DNA of 64,000 nucleotides from an uncultured Lachnospira sp. (GTDB lineage Bacteria > Bacillota > Clostridia > Lachnospirales > Lachnospiraceae), in contig CAJUKN010000008.1 in NCBI GenBank assembly GCA_910587485.1, positions 1 through 64,000 of the forward strand, given 5' to 3'. The translations under genes and the position numbers were made by a program. Under the pieces are notes generated by a model. The model was not told the origin of the DNA and did no database searches. It worked only from the letters and a program-made list of their open reading frames with translations. Positions within the stretch are counted from its first letter, which is position 1, and every line of letters starts with the position of its first letter. Below are positions 16,670-25,102 of the stretch, one piece after another.

Positions 16670-18898
16670 ATGAAGTACAAAAAAGGTAAAATAATTACCT
16701 ATTCATTGATTATTGTAGCATTGCTTGCAGTTATAACAGTAGCTGTGACAGTAGGTTTAGGCAATGGATATGGTAGTGCCAGCAACATCAATCTTGGTCT
16801 TGATTTAGCTGGTGGTGTAAGTATCACATATGAGATACAAGAAGACAATCCAACACAGCAAGATATAAGAGATACAATTGCTAAATTGGAAAAGCGTATT
16901 GAGGGAAAGAGTACAGAATCTCAAGTTTACGAGGCAGGCAGCAACAGAATTACAGTTGAAATTCCGGGTGTAACCGATGCCAATGCAATTTTAGAAGAAC
17001 TTGGTACGCCAGGTTCCCTTGAGTTTCTTGACACTACACAATATCAGGCTAAGACAAATGGAGATTCATATACGCCGATTCTTACAGGTTCAGATGTCAA
17101 GAGTGCGCAGGCTTACACAGATAATAATTCAACATCATCAACACCATATGGTGTGCAGCTGACATTTACAGAGGAAGGCGCTACAAAATTTGAGACTGCA
17201 ACACAACAGAATTTAAATAGTACAATTTATATTGTATATGATAATAAAGTGGTTAGTGCGCCAACAGTAAAATCGGTTATTTCAGGCGGTGTTGCTTCTA
17301 TTACAGATATGGAATCTTATGAATCCGCAGACAATTTGGCAGTTTATATAAGAGTTGGTTCTATTCCATTGACTTTGAATGAAGTAAGTTCCAATATTGT
17401 TGGTGCGCAGTTGGGAAAAGATGCCATTAATACAAGCTTGATTGCTGCTATTATTGGTCTTGCAGCACTGTGTATCTTTATGATTGTTATTTACAGAATA
17501 CCAGGCGTTGTTGCAACAATTGCCCTTTGGTTATATTCTGTGCTTATATTGTTCTTGGTAAGTGTGTATGATTTAACGCTTACACTTCCAGGACTTGCAG
17601 GTATTATTCTCGGCATTGGTATGGCAGTGGATGCAAATGTTGTTATCTACTCACGTATCAGGGAAGAGATTGGAAGCGGCAAAAATGTAGAAGGAGCAAT
17701 CCTTTCAGGTTACAGCAAGGCAACATCAGCAATTGTTGATGGAAATGTCACAACATTGATTGCAGCAGCTGTGTTATATATGTTTGGTACAGGTCCAATA
17801 AAAGGTTTTGCAATGACACTTGCACTTGGTATTGTCGTTTCAATGTTTACAGCATTGGTAATAACAAAAGTTATTATGAAACTGTTTTATAACTTTGGAT
17901 TACAAGATGCAAAGTGGTATGGCAAGACAATTCACAATAAAAAAGTGGACATACTTGGCAAGCACAATATATTCTTTATTGCCTCAGTAGCAGTGATTAT
18001 TGCAGGCTTTATAGGAATGGGTGTATTTAATGCAACAAGTGGCTATTCATTTAATTACAGTCTTGAATTTGTAGGTGGTACAACAGCTACGTACACATTC
18101 CAAGAAGAGCTTAGCCAAGAAAAGATTGAAGATGAAATTATCCCTCTGATTAAAGAGGCGACAGGTGTAGCTGAAGTACAGCAGCAGAAAGTAAAAGATT
18201 CAACAAAGGTTACTTTTAAGACACCTGTTTTGAATCTTGAGCAAAGAGAAGCAGCAGAAAAAGCTGTTTGCGAAAAGTTCCCAATTCAAGAAGGAACGGT
18301 TGTTGAATCGGATAGTATTGGTGCGGCTGTAAGTTCATCAATGAAGCAAAGTGCGATTATATCGGTTATTATTGCTACAATATGTATGTTAATTTATATC
18401 TTTATTCGATTTAGAGATATTAAATTTGCTTTGGCAGCTGTTATTGCGCTGCTGCATGATGTGTTGGTTGTTCTTGCATTTTACGCATTTTCAAGAGTGC
18501 AAGTTGGTACAACATTTATTGCATGTATGCTGACAATTGTAGGTTATTCAATCAATAGTACAATTATTATATTTGATAGAATTAGAGAATTGTTAAAGGA
18601 TTCAAATAAGAAGACAAATATTGCAGAATTGGTAAATAGTGCAATTAATCATACATTTACCAGAACAGTAAATTCATCTCTTACAACATTTATTATGCTG
18701 CTCGCCTTGTTTATATTAGGTGTGGCATCGGTTAAAGAATTTGCTCTTCCTCTTATGGTAGGTGTTGTTGTAGGTGCTTATTCATCTGTATGTATAACAA
18801 GTGCTTTGTGGTATGTTTTTGGCGGAAAGAAGAGAGGCATTACAACACAAGTGCCTAAGGAAAAGAAAACAGTCAATGCAGACGGTTCACAGGTATAG
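16670..18898 (+). CDS. secDF: Fused protein translocase subunit SecDF
   Basis: A 742-residue fusion of SecD and SecF. These RND-type proteins use the proton gradient to help pull secreted proteins across the membrane. The SecD part has helix 1 near 10-30, a periplasmic P1 domain starting at LGLDLAGGVSI, and five helices with GIGMAVDANVVIYSRIREE. The SecF part starts near 440 (FNYSLEFVGGT) and has the matching MLTIVGYSINSTIIIFDRIRE. The frame extends to 16649, but GAAGGGAG at 16651 fits the ATG at 16670. The fusion is common in Firmicutes. The position after scfAB and before recJ is a familiar clostridial arrangement. Confidence 0.94.
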   Translation: MKYKKGKIITYSLIIVALLAVITVAVTVGLGNGYGSASNINLGLDLAGGVSITYEIQEDNPTQQDIRDTIAKLEKRIEGKSTESQVYEAGSNRITVEIPGVTDANAILEELGTPGSLEFLDTTQYQAKTNGDSYTPILTGSDVKSAQAYTDNNSTSSTPYGVQLTFTEEGATKFETATQQNLNSTIYIVYDNKVVSAPTVKSVISGGVASITDMESYESADNLAVYIRVGSIPLTLNEVSSNIVGAQLGKDAINTSLIAAIIGLAALCIFMIVIYRIPGVVATIALWLYSVLILFLVSVYDLTLTLPGLAGIILGIGMAVDANVVIYSRIREEIGSGKNVEGAILSGYSKATSAIVDGNVTTLIAAAVLYMFGTGPIKGFAMTLALGIVVSMFTALVITKVIMKLFYNFGLQDAKWYGKTIHNKKVDILGKHNIFFIASVAVIIAGFIGMGVFNATSGYSFNYSLEFVGGTTATYTFQEELSQEKIEDEIIPLIKEATGVAEVQQQKVKDSTKVTFKTPVLNLEQREAAEKAVCEKFPIQEGTVVESDSIGAAVSSSMKQSAIISVIIATICMLIYIFIRFRDIKFALAAVIALLHDVLVVLAFYAFSRVQVGTTFIACMLTIVGYSINSTIIIFDRIRELLKDSNKKTNIAELVNSAINHTFTRTVNSSLTTFIMLLALFILGVASVKEFALPLMVGVVVGAYSSVCITSALWYVFGGKKRGITTQVPKEKKTVNADGSQV

Positions 18899-18927
18899 TT
18901 ATTCATTAAAAATGTTCTAATCTAAGG

Positions 18928-19025
18928 GGCTGTTGCAAAATGAACAATTTTATAAGATGTGATGCCATAGGGATTTGTGGATTTCATATTTTGTATAAAA
19001 ATTCATTTTGCAGCAGCTTTTTATT
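18928..19025 (+). terminator. Long hairpin after secDF (terminator, possibly MITE-derived)
   Basis: GCTGTTGCAAAATGAA near 18930 pairs with TTCATTTTGCAGCAGC ending near 19017, apart from a G-U pair. The arms enclose about 56 bases and TTTTT follows. It can act as the secDF terminator, but the 16-base terminal inverted repeats around a short non-coding centre also fit a miniature inverted-repeat element. Confidence 0.6.
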
Positions 19026-19085
19026 GTTGTCAGATAAGTTTATAAAGTATATTCATTGTTGTTTAACAAAGAATAAATTGATAAG

Positions 19086-19157
19086 ATAAAGTATGTAATT
19101 TTACATAAGAAGATTTGTAAAAATAAAGTATGTATTTTACATAAGAAGATTTGTAAA
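19086..19157 (+). repeat. Two tandem copies of a 35-36-bp unit upstream of recJ
   Basis: The unit ATAAAGTATGTA..TTTTACATAAGAAG..TTTGTAAA occurs at 19086-19121 and again at 19123-19157, differing only in the number of bases in the AT spacer. Each contains a TATGTAA/TTACATA palindrome. The second copy ends at the recJ ribosome binding site. Confidence 0.85.
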
Positions 19158-19171
19158 GTTTGGAGGCTTAT

Positions 19172-20896
19172 ATGAGCAATTGGAGAGTATATTGCAAGAA
19201 AGCAGATTTTGCCAAGATTGGCAAAACATATGGTGTAGACCAAGTGATTGCCAGAATAGCAAGGAATAGAAATATATGTACAAATGAAGAGCTGGATGCC
19301 TATTTTTCGGCTTCGTATCAGTCCCTCCACAATCCAGCACAGATGAAGGATTTGATAAAGGCAGTTGAAATTATCAATAAAAAAATTGATGAGGGTGTTA
19401 AAATTAGGGTAGTGGGCGATTATGACGTTGATGGGATATGTTCTACAACCATTCTTGTAAAGGCAATCAGAGCATGTGGAGGTATTGTTGATTACAGTGT
19501 GCCAGACCGAGTAAGTGATGGATATGGAATTAATATAGCTATTATTGATAAAGCACTGCAAGATGGTATTGACACGATTGTGACTTGTGATAACGGAATT
19601 GCTGCGATTGAACAAGTTAATTATGCAAAGTCAAAAGGAATGACCGTTGTTGTTACCGACCACCACGAAATTCCTTTTGATGAATACAATGGAGAAAAAC
19701 ACTATATTTATTCTAAAGCCGATGCCATTGTTGACCCTAAACAGGAATCTTGTGCGTATCCATTTAAAATGCTGTGCGGTGCAGGTATTGCTTATGAGAT
19801 GATGCAAGTTTTGTATGAATATAAAAGGACACAACGATTAAAAGAACTGGAAGAGTACAAGCAATTAGCGGCAATTGCTTCTATCTGTGATTTAGTTGAT
19901 TTGGTTGATGAAAACCGAGTTCTTGTACGGTTTGGACTGGATAGTATGAAAGATACAACCAATAAAGGAATACGGGCATTGGCAGAAATCTGTGCCATTA
20001 ATTTATCAGAAATTTCTTCTTATCATGTTGGATTTGTATTAGGACCCTGTTTAAATGCCAGTGGGCGATTAGAAAAGGCAGATATTGCAATACGTTTATT
20101 AATGACGGAAGATACCAGTGAGGCAAAAGAACTTGCACAGCATGTAAAGATGTTAAATGAAACGCGAAAAGAGATGACCGAACAAGAAACACAGAAAGCG
20201 ATTGATATGGTAAATAACAGTGATTTAAAAAACGACACGGTGCTGCTTATATATTTGCCTTCTTGCCATGAGAGCATTGCAGGCATTATTGCTGGAAGAG
20301 TGAAAGAGCATTTTTATAAACCAACCTTTGTTATAACGAAATCGGTTGAGGGTGTAAAAGGTTCTGGGAGGTCTATTGAAACATACAATATGTATGAAGA
20401 GATTAATAAATGTAAAAATCTGCTCACAAAATTTGGCGGGCATCCAATGGCGGCAGGTTTGTCTTTTCCAGAGGAAAATATAGAACCTTTAAGAAAAATG
20501 CTAAACCAAAATCAGACGTTGACAGAAAATGATTTGATTCCTGTTCATTGGATAGATGTTGCTATGCCATTATGGTATGTGACAATGGAATTGATTCATC
20601 AGTTTAAAAGACTAGAACCTTTTGGAACAGGCAATGAAAAGCCTTTATTTGCCGATTCTAATCTTCTTGTAAAACGTGTAGATATTATTGGAAAAAATAA
20701 GAATGTTGCAAAATTTGTGTTGGAAGACGTGGATGGCAGGATATTTGATGGTATTATGTTTAAGATAACTCAAGAAAATTTACCGCTAAAAGGACAAATA
20801 ATATCCATTTTGTATTATCCATCCATTAATGAGTATAATGGAAAAAAGAAAATACAATTTGTTATTGAAGAAATAAAGGTGAAGGAAGTATCTTAA
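19172..20896 (+). CDS. recJ: Single-stranded-DNA-specific exonuclease RecJ
   Basis: A 574-residue RecJ, a 5'-3' single-strand exonuclease used in recombination and repair. The DHH domain motifs are present: VVGDYDVDGICSTT (motif I), VTCDNG (II), VVTDHHE (III) and IVDPKQ with AIASICDLVDL (IV). The DHHA1 domain has GSGRS followed by FGGHPMAAGLS, and an OB-fold forms the C-terminus. GGAGG lies 5 bases before the ATG at 19172, so the upstream TTG at 19160 is not used. Length is typical of the Bacillus/Clostridium short form. Confidence 0.94.
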   Translation: MSNWRVYCKKADFAKIGKTYGVDQVIARIARNRNICTNEELDAYFSASYQSLHNPAQMKDLIKAVEIINKKIDEGVKIRVVGDYDVDGICSTTILVKAIRACGGIVDYSVPDRVSDGYGINIAIIDKALQDGIDTIVTCDNGIAAIEQVNYAKSKGMTVVVTDHHEIPFDEYNGEKHYIYSKADAIVDPKQESCAYPFKMLCGAGIAYEMMQVLYEYKRTQRLKELEEYKQLAAIASICDLVDLVDENRVLVRFGLDSMKDTTNKGIRALAEICAINLSEISSYHVGFVLGPCLNASGRLEKADIAIRLLMTEDTSEAKELAQHVKMLNETRKEMTEQETQKAIDMVNNSDLKNDTVLLIYLPSCHESIAGIIAGRVKEHFYKPTFVITKSVEGVKGSGRSIETYNMYEEINKCKNLLTKFGGHPMAAGLSFPEENIEPLRKMLNQNQTLTENDLIPVHWIDVAMPLWYVTMELIHQFKRLEPFGTGNEKPLFADSNLLVKRVDIIGKNKNVAKFVLEDVDGRIFDGIMFKITQENLPLKGQIISILYYPSINEYNGKKKIQFVIEEIKVKEVS

Positions 20897-20975
20897 TTGT
20901 TATTGATGTGTGTCTTTGTACATAACATAAGAATTGCTTTAAAATGAAAAAAGAAAGGAACGGTTTTAATAAAAA

Positions 20976-22028
20976 ATGAAAAAATGGATTGAAAAAATCG
21001 TTGTGGTAATGCTTTGTATAGCAATGTTTATCATAACAGGGTGTCAGACAAACAGTACTGCAAATAATGATGGCACAACAAATCAGCCTACAACAGATGG
21101 CAATGCGACAACAAATGCCACGCTTGACTATGTATCACAACATGTTAAAGTGGCTGCTTTAAAAGGACCAACAGCGATTGGTATGGTAAAATTAATGAAA
21201 GACAACAAAGAAGGGCAGGCTGCCAATAACTACGAGTTTACGATTACCGCTGCTGCCGATGAATTTACATCGCTTTTGATTAAGGGAGATATTCAGCTTG
21301 CGGCTTTGCCATGCAATGCGGCGGCTACATTATATAATAAAAGTGAAGGAAAGATTCAATTGTTAGGAATTAATACATTAGGTGTATTGTATATTCTTGA
21401 AAATGGCAATACCATTCAGTCTATTGCTGATTTAAAAGGTAAAACCATTTATACGACAGGAAAAGGAACAACACCAGAATATACGTTGCGTCATCTTTTA
21501 AAGAGTGCAGGGATAGACCCTGATAAAGATGTTGTAATTGAGTTTAAGTCGGAGGCAGCAGAGGTTGCACAGACCATGATGGCAGCAGGAAATGGCGCAG
21601 TAGCTATGCTTCCACAGCCATATGTCACAACACTGCAAAATAATAATGCGGATATAAGAATTGCCTTAGATGTGACAAAAGAATGGGAAGCTATTACAAA
21701 AGATGGCAGTACCGTTGTGACAGGTGTTATTGCAGTTAATACAAAGTACTATGAAAATAATAAGCAAACAGTAGATAAATTTATGGAAGAGTATCAGGCG
21801 TCTGTATCTTATGTCAATGCCAATGTTGAGGATGCAGCAAATCTTGTAGAAGAATTTGATATTTTTAAAGCGGCTGTTGCCAAAAAAGCAATTCCATACT
21901 GTAATATAACATTTATTACAGGAGAAGAGTGCAAAAATAAGGTATCAAAATATCTTACTGTATTATTTAATGAAAATGCTACAGCAGTAGGCGGCAAAAT
22001 GCCAGATGAAAATTTTTATATTCCGTAA
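20976..22028 (+). CDS. Substrate-binding lipoprotein, SsuA/TauA (NMT1-like) family
   Basis: A 350-residue lipoprotein: signal peptide with lipobox I-T-G-C (Cys23), a Thr/Asn-rich linker to about 48, then a type II periplasmic-binding fold. Motifs such as AALKGPTAIGMVKL, DIQLAALP and LKGKTIYTTGKGTTPEY are like the ABC binding proteins for sulfonates, thiamine precursors and related small anions or heterocycles. No permease or ATPase gene is next to it. A matching SsuC-like permease fused to an ATPase lies at 57173, about 35 kb away, and could be its partner. The proposed pairing is inference. Confidence 0.83.
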   Translation: MKKWIEKIVVVMLCIAMFIITGCQTNSTANNDGTTNQPTTDGNATTNATLDYVSQHVKVAALKGPTAIGMVKLMKDNKEGQAANNYEFTITAAADEFTSLLIKGDIQLAALPCNAAATLYNKSEGKIQLLGINTLGVLYILENGNTIQSIADLKGKTIYTTGKGTTPEYTLRHLLKSAGIDPDKDVVIEFKSEAAEVAQTMMAAGNGAVAMLPQPYVTTLQNNNADIRIALDVTKEWEAITKDGSTVVTGVIAVNTKYYENNKQTVDKFMEEYQASVSYVNANVEDAANLVEEFDIFKAAVAKKAIPYCNITFITGEECKNKVSKYLTVLFNENATAVGGKMPDENFYIP

Positions 22029-22067
22029 AATTTTTAGCAAAGTTTGATTTTTAATATAATTTTATTG

Positions 22068-22117
22068 GGCAAGTCTAATTCCTATTTTTAACATGGAGTT
22101 CGACTTGCCTATTTTGT
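22068..22117 (+). terminator. Terminator after the substrate-binding lipoprotein
   Basis: GGCAAGTCTAATTCC (22068) and GGAGTTCGACTTGCC (ending 22109) pair at 13 of 15 positions with a 12-base loop, then ATTTTGTT. Confidence 0.82.
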
Positions 22118-22353
22118 TATAAATAGTTGTTCAATTTATGTTATTGTAAAATATATAGTGTTTTTTTATAAAAGTACAGGTGATAAATGTACATATTGCA
22201 CAAAAAAATAGGGGGGGTATAGTGAAAAAAGAGAAATAAAAGGTGTTTTGCAAAATGAAATTGCATAAGTTAAAATTATTATTTTATAATAATTTTATAA
22301 AAAAATTAGAATGAGCAAAACATACTAAATTTATAGGTATTACTTTATAAGTC
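22118..22353. other. AT-rich non-coding stretch
   Basis: No gene, tRNA or recognised riboswitch is visible between the terminator and the REP-like element. The run has a G7 tract at 22212 and is otherwise AT-rich. Confidence 0.5.
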
Positions 22354-22391
22354 AAAGCGGATATTCGCAATCTGCTACACTACTTGCTCCT
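22354..22391 (+). repeat. REP-like element, copy 1
   Basis: AAGCGGATATTCGCAATCTG followed by CTACACTACTTGCTC matches 31866-31901 with two or three differences. The core folds as AGCGGAT/ATC(C/T)GCT around ATTCGCA. The second copy has the perfect stem. Confidence 0.72.
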
Positions 22392-22478
22392 AACCTCATA
22401 TCTGCTATCGCAACGCAAGTCCTCACCCACCACTTATGTCCCTGTGGCATTGAAGTGGGGGACTTTCTTGATGAGGTT
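22392..22478. repeat. Nested inverted repeat, possible IS200/IS605-type remnant
   Basis: Outer arms AACCTCAT (22392) and ATGAGGTT (ending 22478) enclose a long imperfect hairpin, CAAGTCC..CCCACCACTT..ATG with CAT..AAGTGGGG..GACTT. Subterminal hairpins of this form mark IS200/IS605-family ends and their non-autonomous derivatives. No transposase is left, so the assignment is tentative. Confidence 0.4.
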
Positions 22479-22561
22479 AAAAAAAGGCGTTTAAAACTAT
22501 ATAAATACTTGTTTTTTTAGTTTGTTCATAGCTAGTTTAAAAAATTGATAGGAGGATTCAT

Positions 22562-25084
22562 ATGAGAATTAAACTTAAAAAAGGTATAGTTTATACCTTG
22601 ACAGCATGTATTGCCATAGGTCTATTTTCTAGTGTGTTAAGCGGCACAATGAAAGCCAAAGCAAAAGATGATAACACGTTAAATATGACAGCCTATGCCA
22701 CAGCAGAGCAGTTAAAAGATAATGCAAATTTTGCGCTGTCTTCATCTTATAATGGAGTAGCAAAAAAGGTAGCATTTGGACAAGATGGTTCTGGCAATAC
22801 ACAGTATTGGTATATTGCAGGAGCAGACCCAGATACAGAAACAAATGGAGGACTTGTACTGTTAGCAGAAACACCACTTGCAAAAGAAAAGTTCCAGACG
22901 ATTGCAAGTACTATTTACAATGACAAGATAGAAGGAACTTATGAAGGTGCGAAAACTCAAGCTGTTTTCCCAAATCATTATGGTTCTAGTACCGTTCGAG
23001 ATGTGTTGCAAAGCTTAGAAAAAGATAGCAAGTATTTTTCAACAGCAGAACAGGATTTGATGCAGGAAACGACTGTATTTACATATGATAGAAAGAATAA
23101 TAGTACATACAGCACAACAGATAAACTGTATCTTGCACATGGTGTTACGAATGATGACTATATTACAGTTGGTTCCAATTCTTCACAAGATTTGGGCAAA
23201 GGATTAAAAGTTGATACCTATAAACCATATATTAACAATAATTTAAGTTTTTGGCTTCGTTCAACACGCAGCAATGGTCAAAAAGATGTCTGTATGGCAC
23301 AGACAGGTTCTGTTGTAAGCGGTCAATGGGATGTTATTATAAAACATGATATTTTACCAGCTTTTAGTTTGAATTTATCGTCTGTTCTTTTTGCATCGGC
23401 AGTTCCGACATCGGCTGTTGGTTCAGAAACAATTAAGGCAGAGGATGCATTTATAATGAGAGCAGATGGAAGTACAAAGTTAAGTGGAAGTGCTGTAAGT
23501 TATACAGCAAGTGAAGTAACGGTTAAGCCTGCGGCAAATACAACCGTAACTTTTGTTGTTCAGGGAAATGACAAAACAAATGACTGGTATTATGCTGATT
23601 CTGTAAGCAGTGAAAAAACAGTGTCTGCAAGTGCCATTCAACGTGCCTTAGGTTTAGCGATTGAGCCAGACATGAATGATTGTGAAATCTGGATTGAAAC
23701 AACACAAGATAATATAACGTATGCAGTGAAGGCTATAAAAAATGGCGAAACAGAGAAAAAAGAAATTAAGAATGTTGAAATAACAGGCATTGATACGCCA
23801 GTGGCAGGAACAGCACTAGATACTTCGGCAGTTTCTGATATAGTAGGAATCAGTGCAGTATCAGCAGTTACATGGACACCAAATGATGAGACAGCAGACT
23901 ATAGTACAACATATACAGCAAGCGTAACATTGACACCTTTGGCAGATTATGTATTTACTGCATCAAGTACAGCATTTGTAAATGGCAATGCTGCAACAAG
24001 TGTTAAGTTCAATGATGACAAAACATTAACTGTAACATATCAGTTTGCTGCAACAGCAGATAAAGACCCAGTGCCAACATACAATGTTCAAGTTGAAAAT
24101 GATGGTAATGGTACAGCTAGCGCTGATGTCAACAGTACAACAGCAGGTACAACTGTTACACTTACAGCCGTGCCAAATGAAGGATATCAATTCAAAGAAT
24201 GGCAAGTTGTTTCTGGCGGTATTACTGTTAATGATAATAGTTTTGTAATGCCAGCAAATGATGTTGTTGTAAAAGCTATTTTTGAACAGAAAACAACAGA
24301 GGGTAAGGTTGATGTAGATGTTGTTGTTGGCGAGAACGCACCAGCTATGACAATATCAAATACAAAGGAAGAGATTATTGATAAAATATCATGGACAGAA
24401 GATGAGCAACAGTCAATAGCAGAAGGTAATGATGTTAAGGTTTCACTAGAGATTACGGATTTAAACAGTACTATAAGTGAAGATGATAAAAAGGCAATTA
24501 TTGATGTGCTTAGTGATAACACAGTGGGTCAGTATATAGACATTTCTGTATTTAAGCAGGTTGGAAGTTTAGAAAAGACACCTGTTAAGGAAACAAATAG
24601 TAAGATTAAAATTACAATAACATTACCAGAAACGCTCAAGTCTGATGAGGCAAACACAAGAATGTATCAAATGGTTCGAGTACATAATGGTAAGGCAACT
24701 ATATTGGATGCAGATTATAATGCAGCAAATGGTACACTGACTTTTGAATCGGATATGTTTTCAACGTATGCTATTCTTTATAAAGATGTGACAGAAGAAA
24801 AACCAACACAAGAGCAGCCAACAGAAAAGCCAACCATAGAAGAGCCAACGGAAAAGCCAACTGTGGAAGAACCAACGGCAGAAGAACCAACAGAAGAGCC
24901 AACCGTGGAAGAACCAACAGAAAACCCAACAGAACAATCAACAACGAAAGATAATAATACAGTGACAGATACACCGGGAACGGGTGATAATGCACCAATT
25001 AGCTGGTTATTTGCATTTATATTAATTTCAGGAATAGCTGTTGTAGTAACTGGATTGAAGCTGAAAAGAAACGAAAAGAAGTAA
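22562..25084 (+). CDS. Secreted surface protein with InlB-type repeat and sortase-like C-terminus
   Basis: An 840-residue exported protein. Residues 1-35 are a signal peptide. Residues about 40-350 form a domain with motifs such as FPNHYGSSTVRD and SFWLRSTRS, like the DUF6273-type modules found in gut Firmicutes. A divergent InlB B-repeat lies at about 510-580 (YNVQVENDGNGTASAD, NEGYQFKEW, VVVKAIFEQ). A spacer of about 60 residues rich in P, T and E, with repeats of EEPTEKPTVEEPT type, is followed by TPGTGDN, a hydrophobic helix and the basic tail KLKRNEKK. This matches a variant LPxTG sortase anchor. AGGAGG precedes the ATG. It forms a unit with the GH3 gene 18 bases downstream. Confidence 0.8.
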   Translation: MRIKLKKGIVYTLTACIAIGLFSSVLSGTMKAKAKDDNTLNMTAYATAEQLKDNANFALSSSYNGVAKKVAFGQDGSGNTQYWYIAGADPDTETNGGLVLLAETPLAKEKFQTIASTIYNDKIEGTYEGAKTQAVFPNHYGSSTVRDVLQSLEKDSKYFSTAEQDLMQETTVFTYDRKNNSTYSTTDKLYLAHGVTNDDYITVGSNSSQDLGKGLKVDTYKPYINNNLSFWLRSTRSNGQKDVCMAQTGSVVSGQWDVIIKHDILPAFSLNLSSVLFASAVPTSAVGSETIKAEDAFIMRADGSTKLSGSAVSYTASEVTVKPAANTTVTFVVQGNDKTNDWYYADSVSSEKTVSASAIQRALGLAIEPDMNDCEIWIETTQDNITYAVKAIKNGETEKKEIKNVEITGIDTPVAGTALDTSAVSDIVGISAVSAVTWTPNDETADYSTTYTASVTLTPLADYVFTASSTAFVNGNAATSVKFNDDKTLTVTYQFAATADKDPVPTYNVQVENDGNGTASADVNSTTAGTTVTLTAVPNEGYQFKEWQVVSGGITVNDNSFVMPANDVVVKAIFEQKTTEGKVDVDVVVGENAPAMTISNTKEEIIDKISWTEDEQQSIAEGNDVKVSLEITDLNSTISEDDKKAIIDVLSDNTVGQYIDISVFKQVGSLEKTPVKETNSKIKITITLPETLKSDEANTRMYQMVRVHNGKATILDADYNAANGTLTFESDMFSTYAILYKDVTEEKPTQEQPTEKPTIEEPTEKPTVEEPTAEEPTEEPTVEEPTENPTEQSTTKDNNTVTDTPGTGDNAPISWLFAFILISGIAVVVTGLKLKRNEKK

Positions 25085-25102
25085 AAAAGGAGGTGCTTAG
25101 TT

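Noticed and set aside
19040..19615. A 191-codon minus-strand frame opposite the start of recJ
   Set aside because: Antisense to conserved RecJ motifs, cysteine-rich and low in plausible domains; recJ explains the codon pattern.
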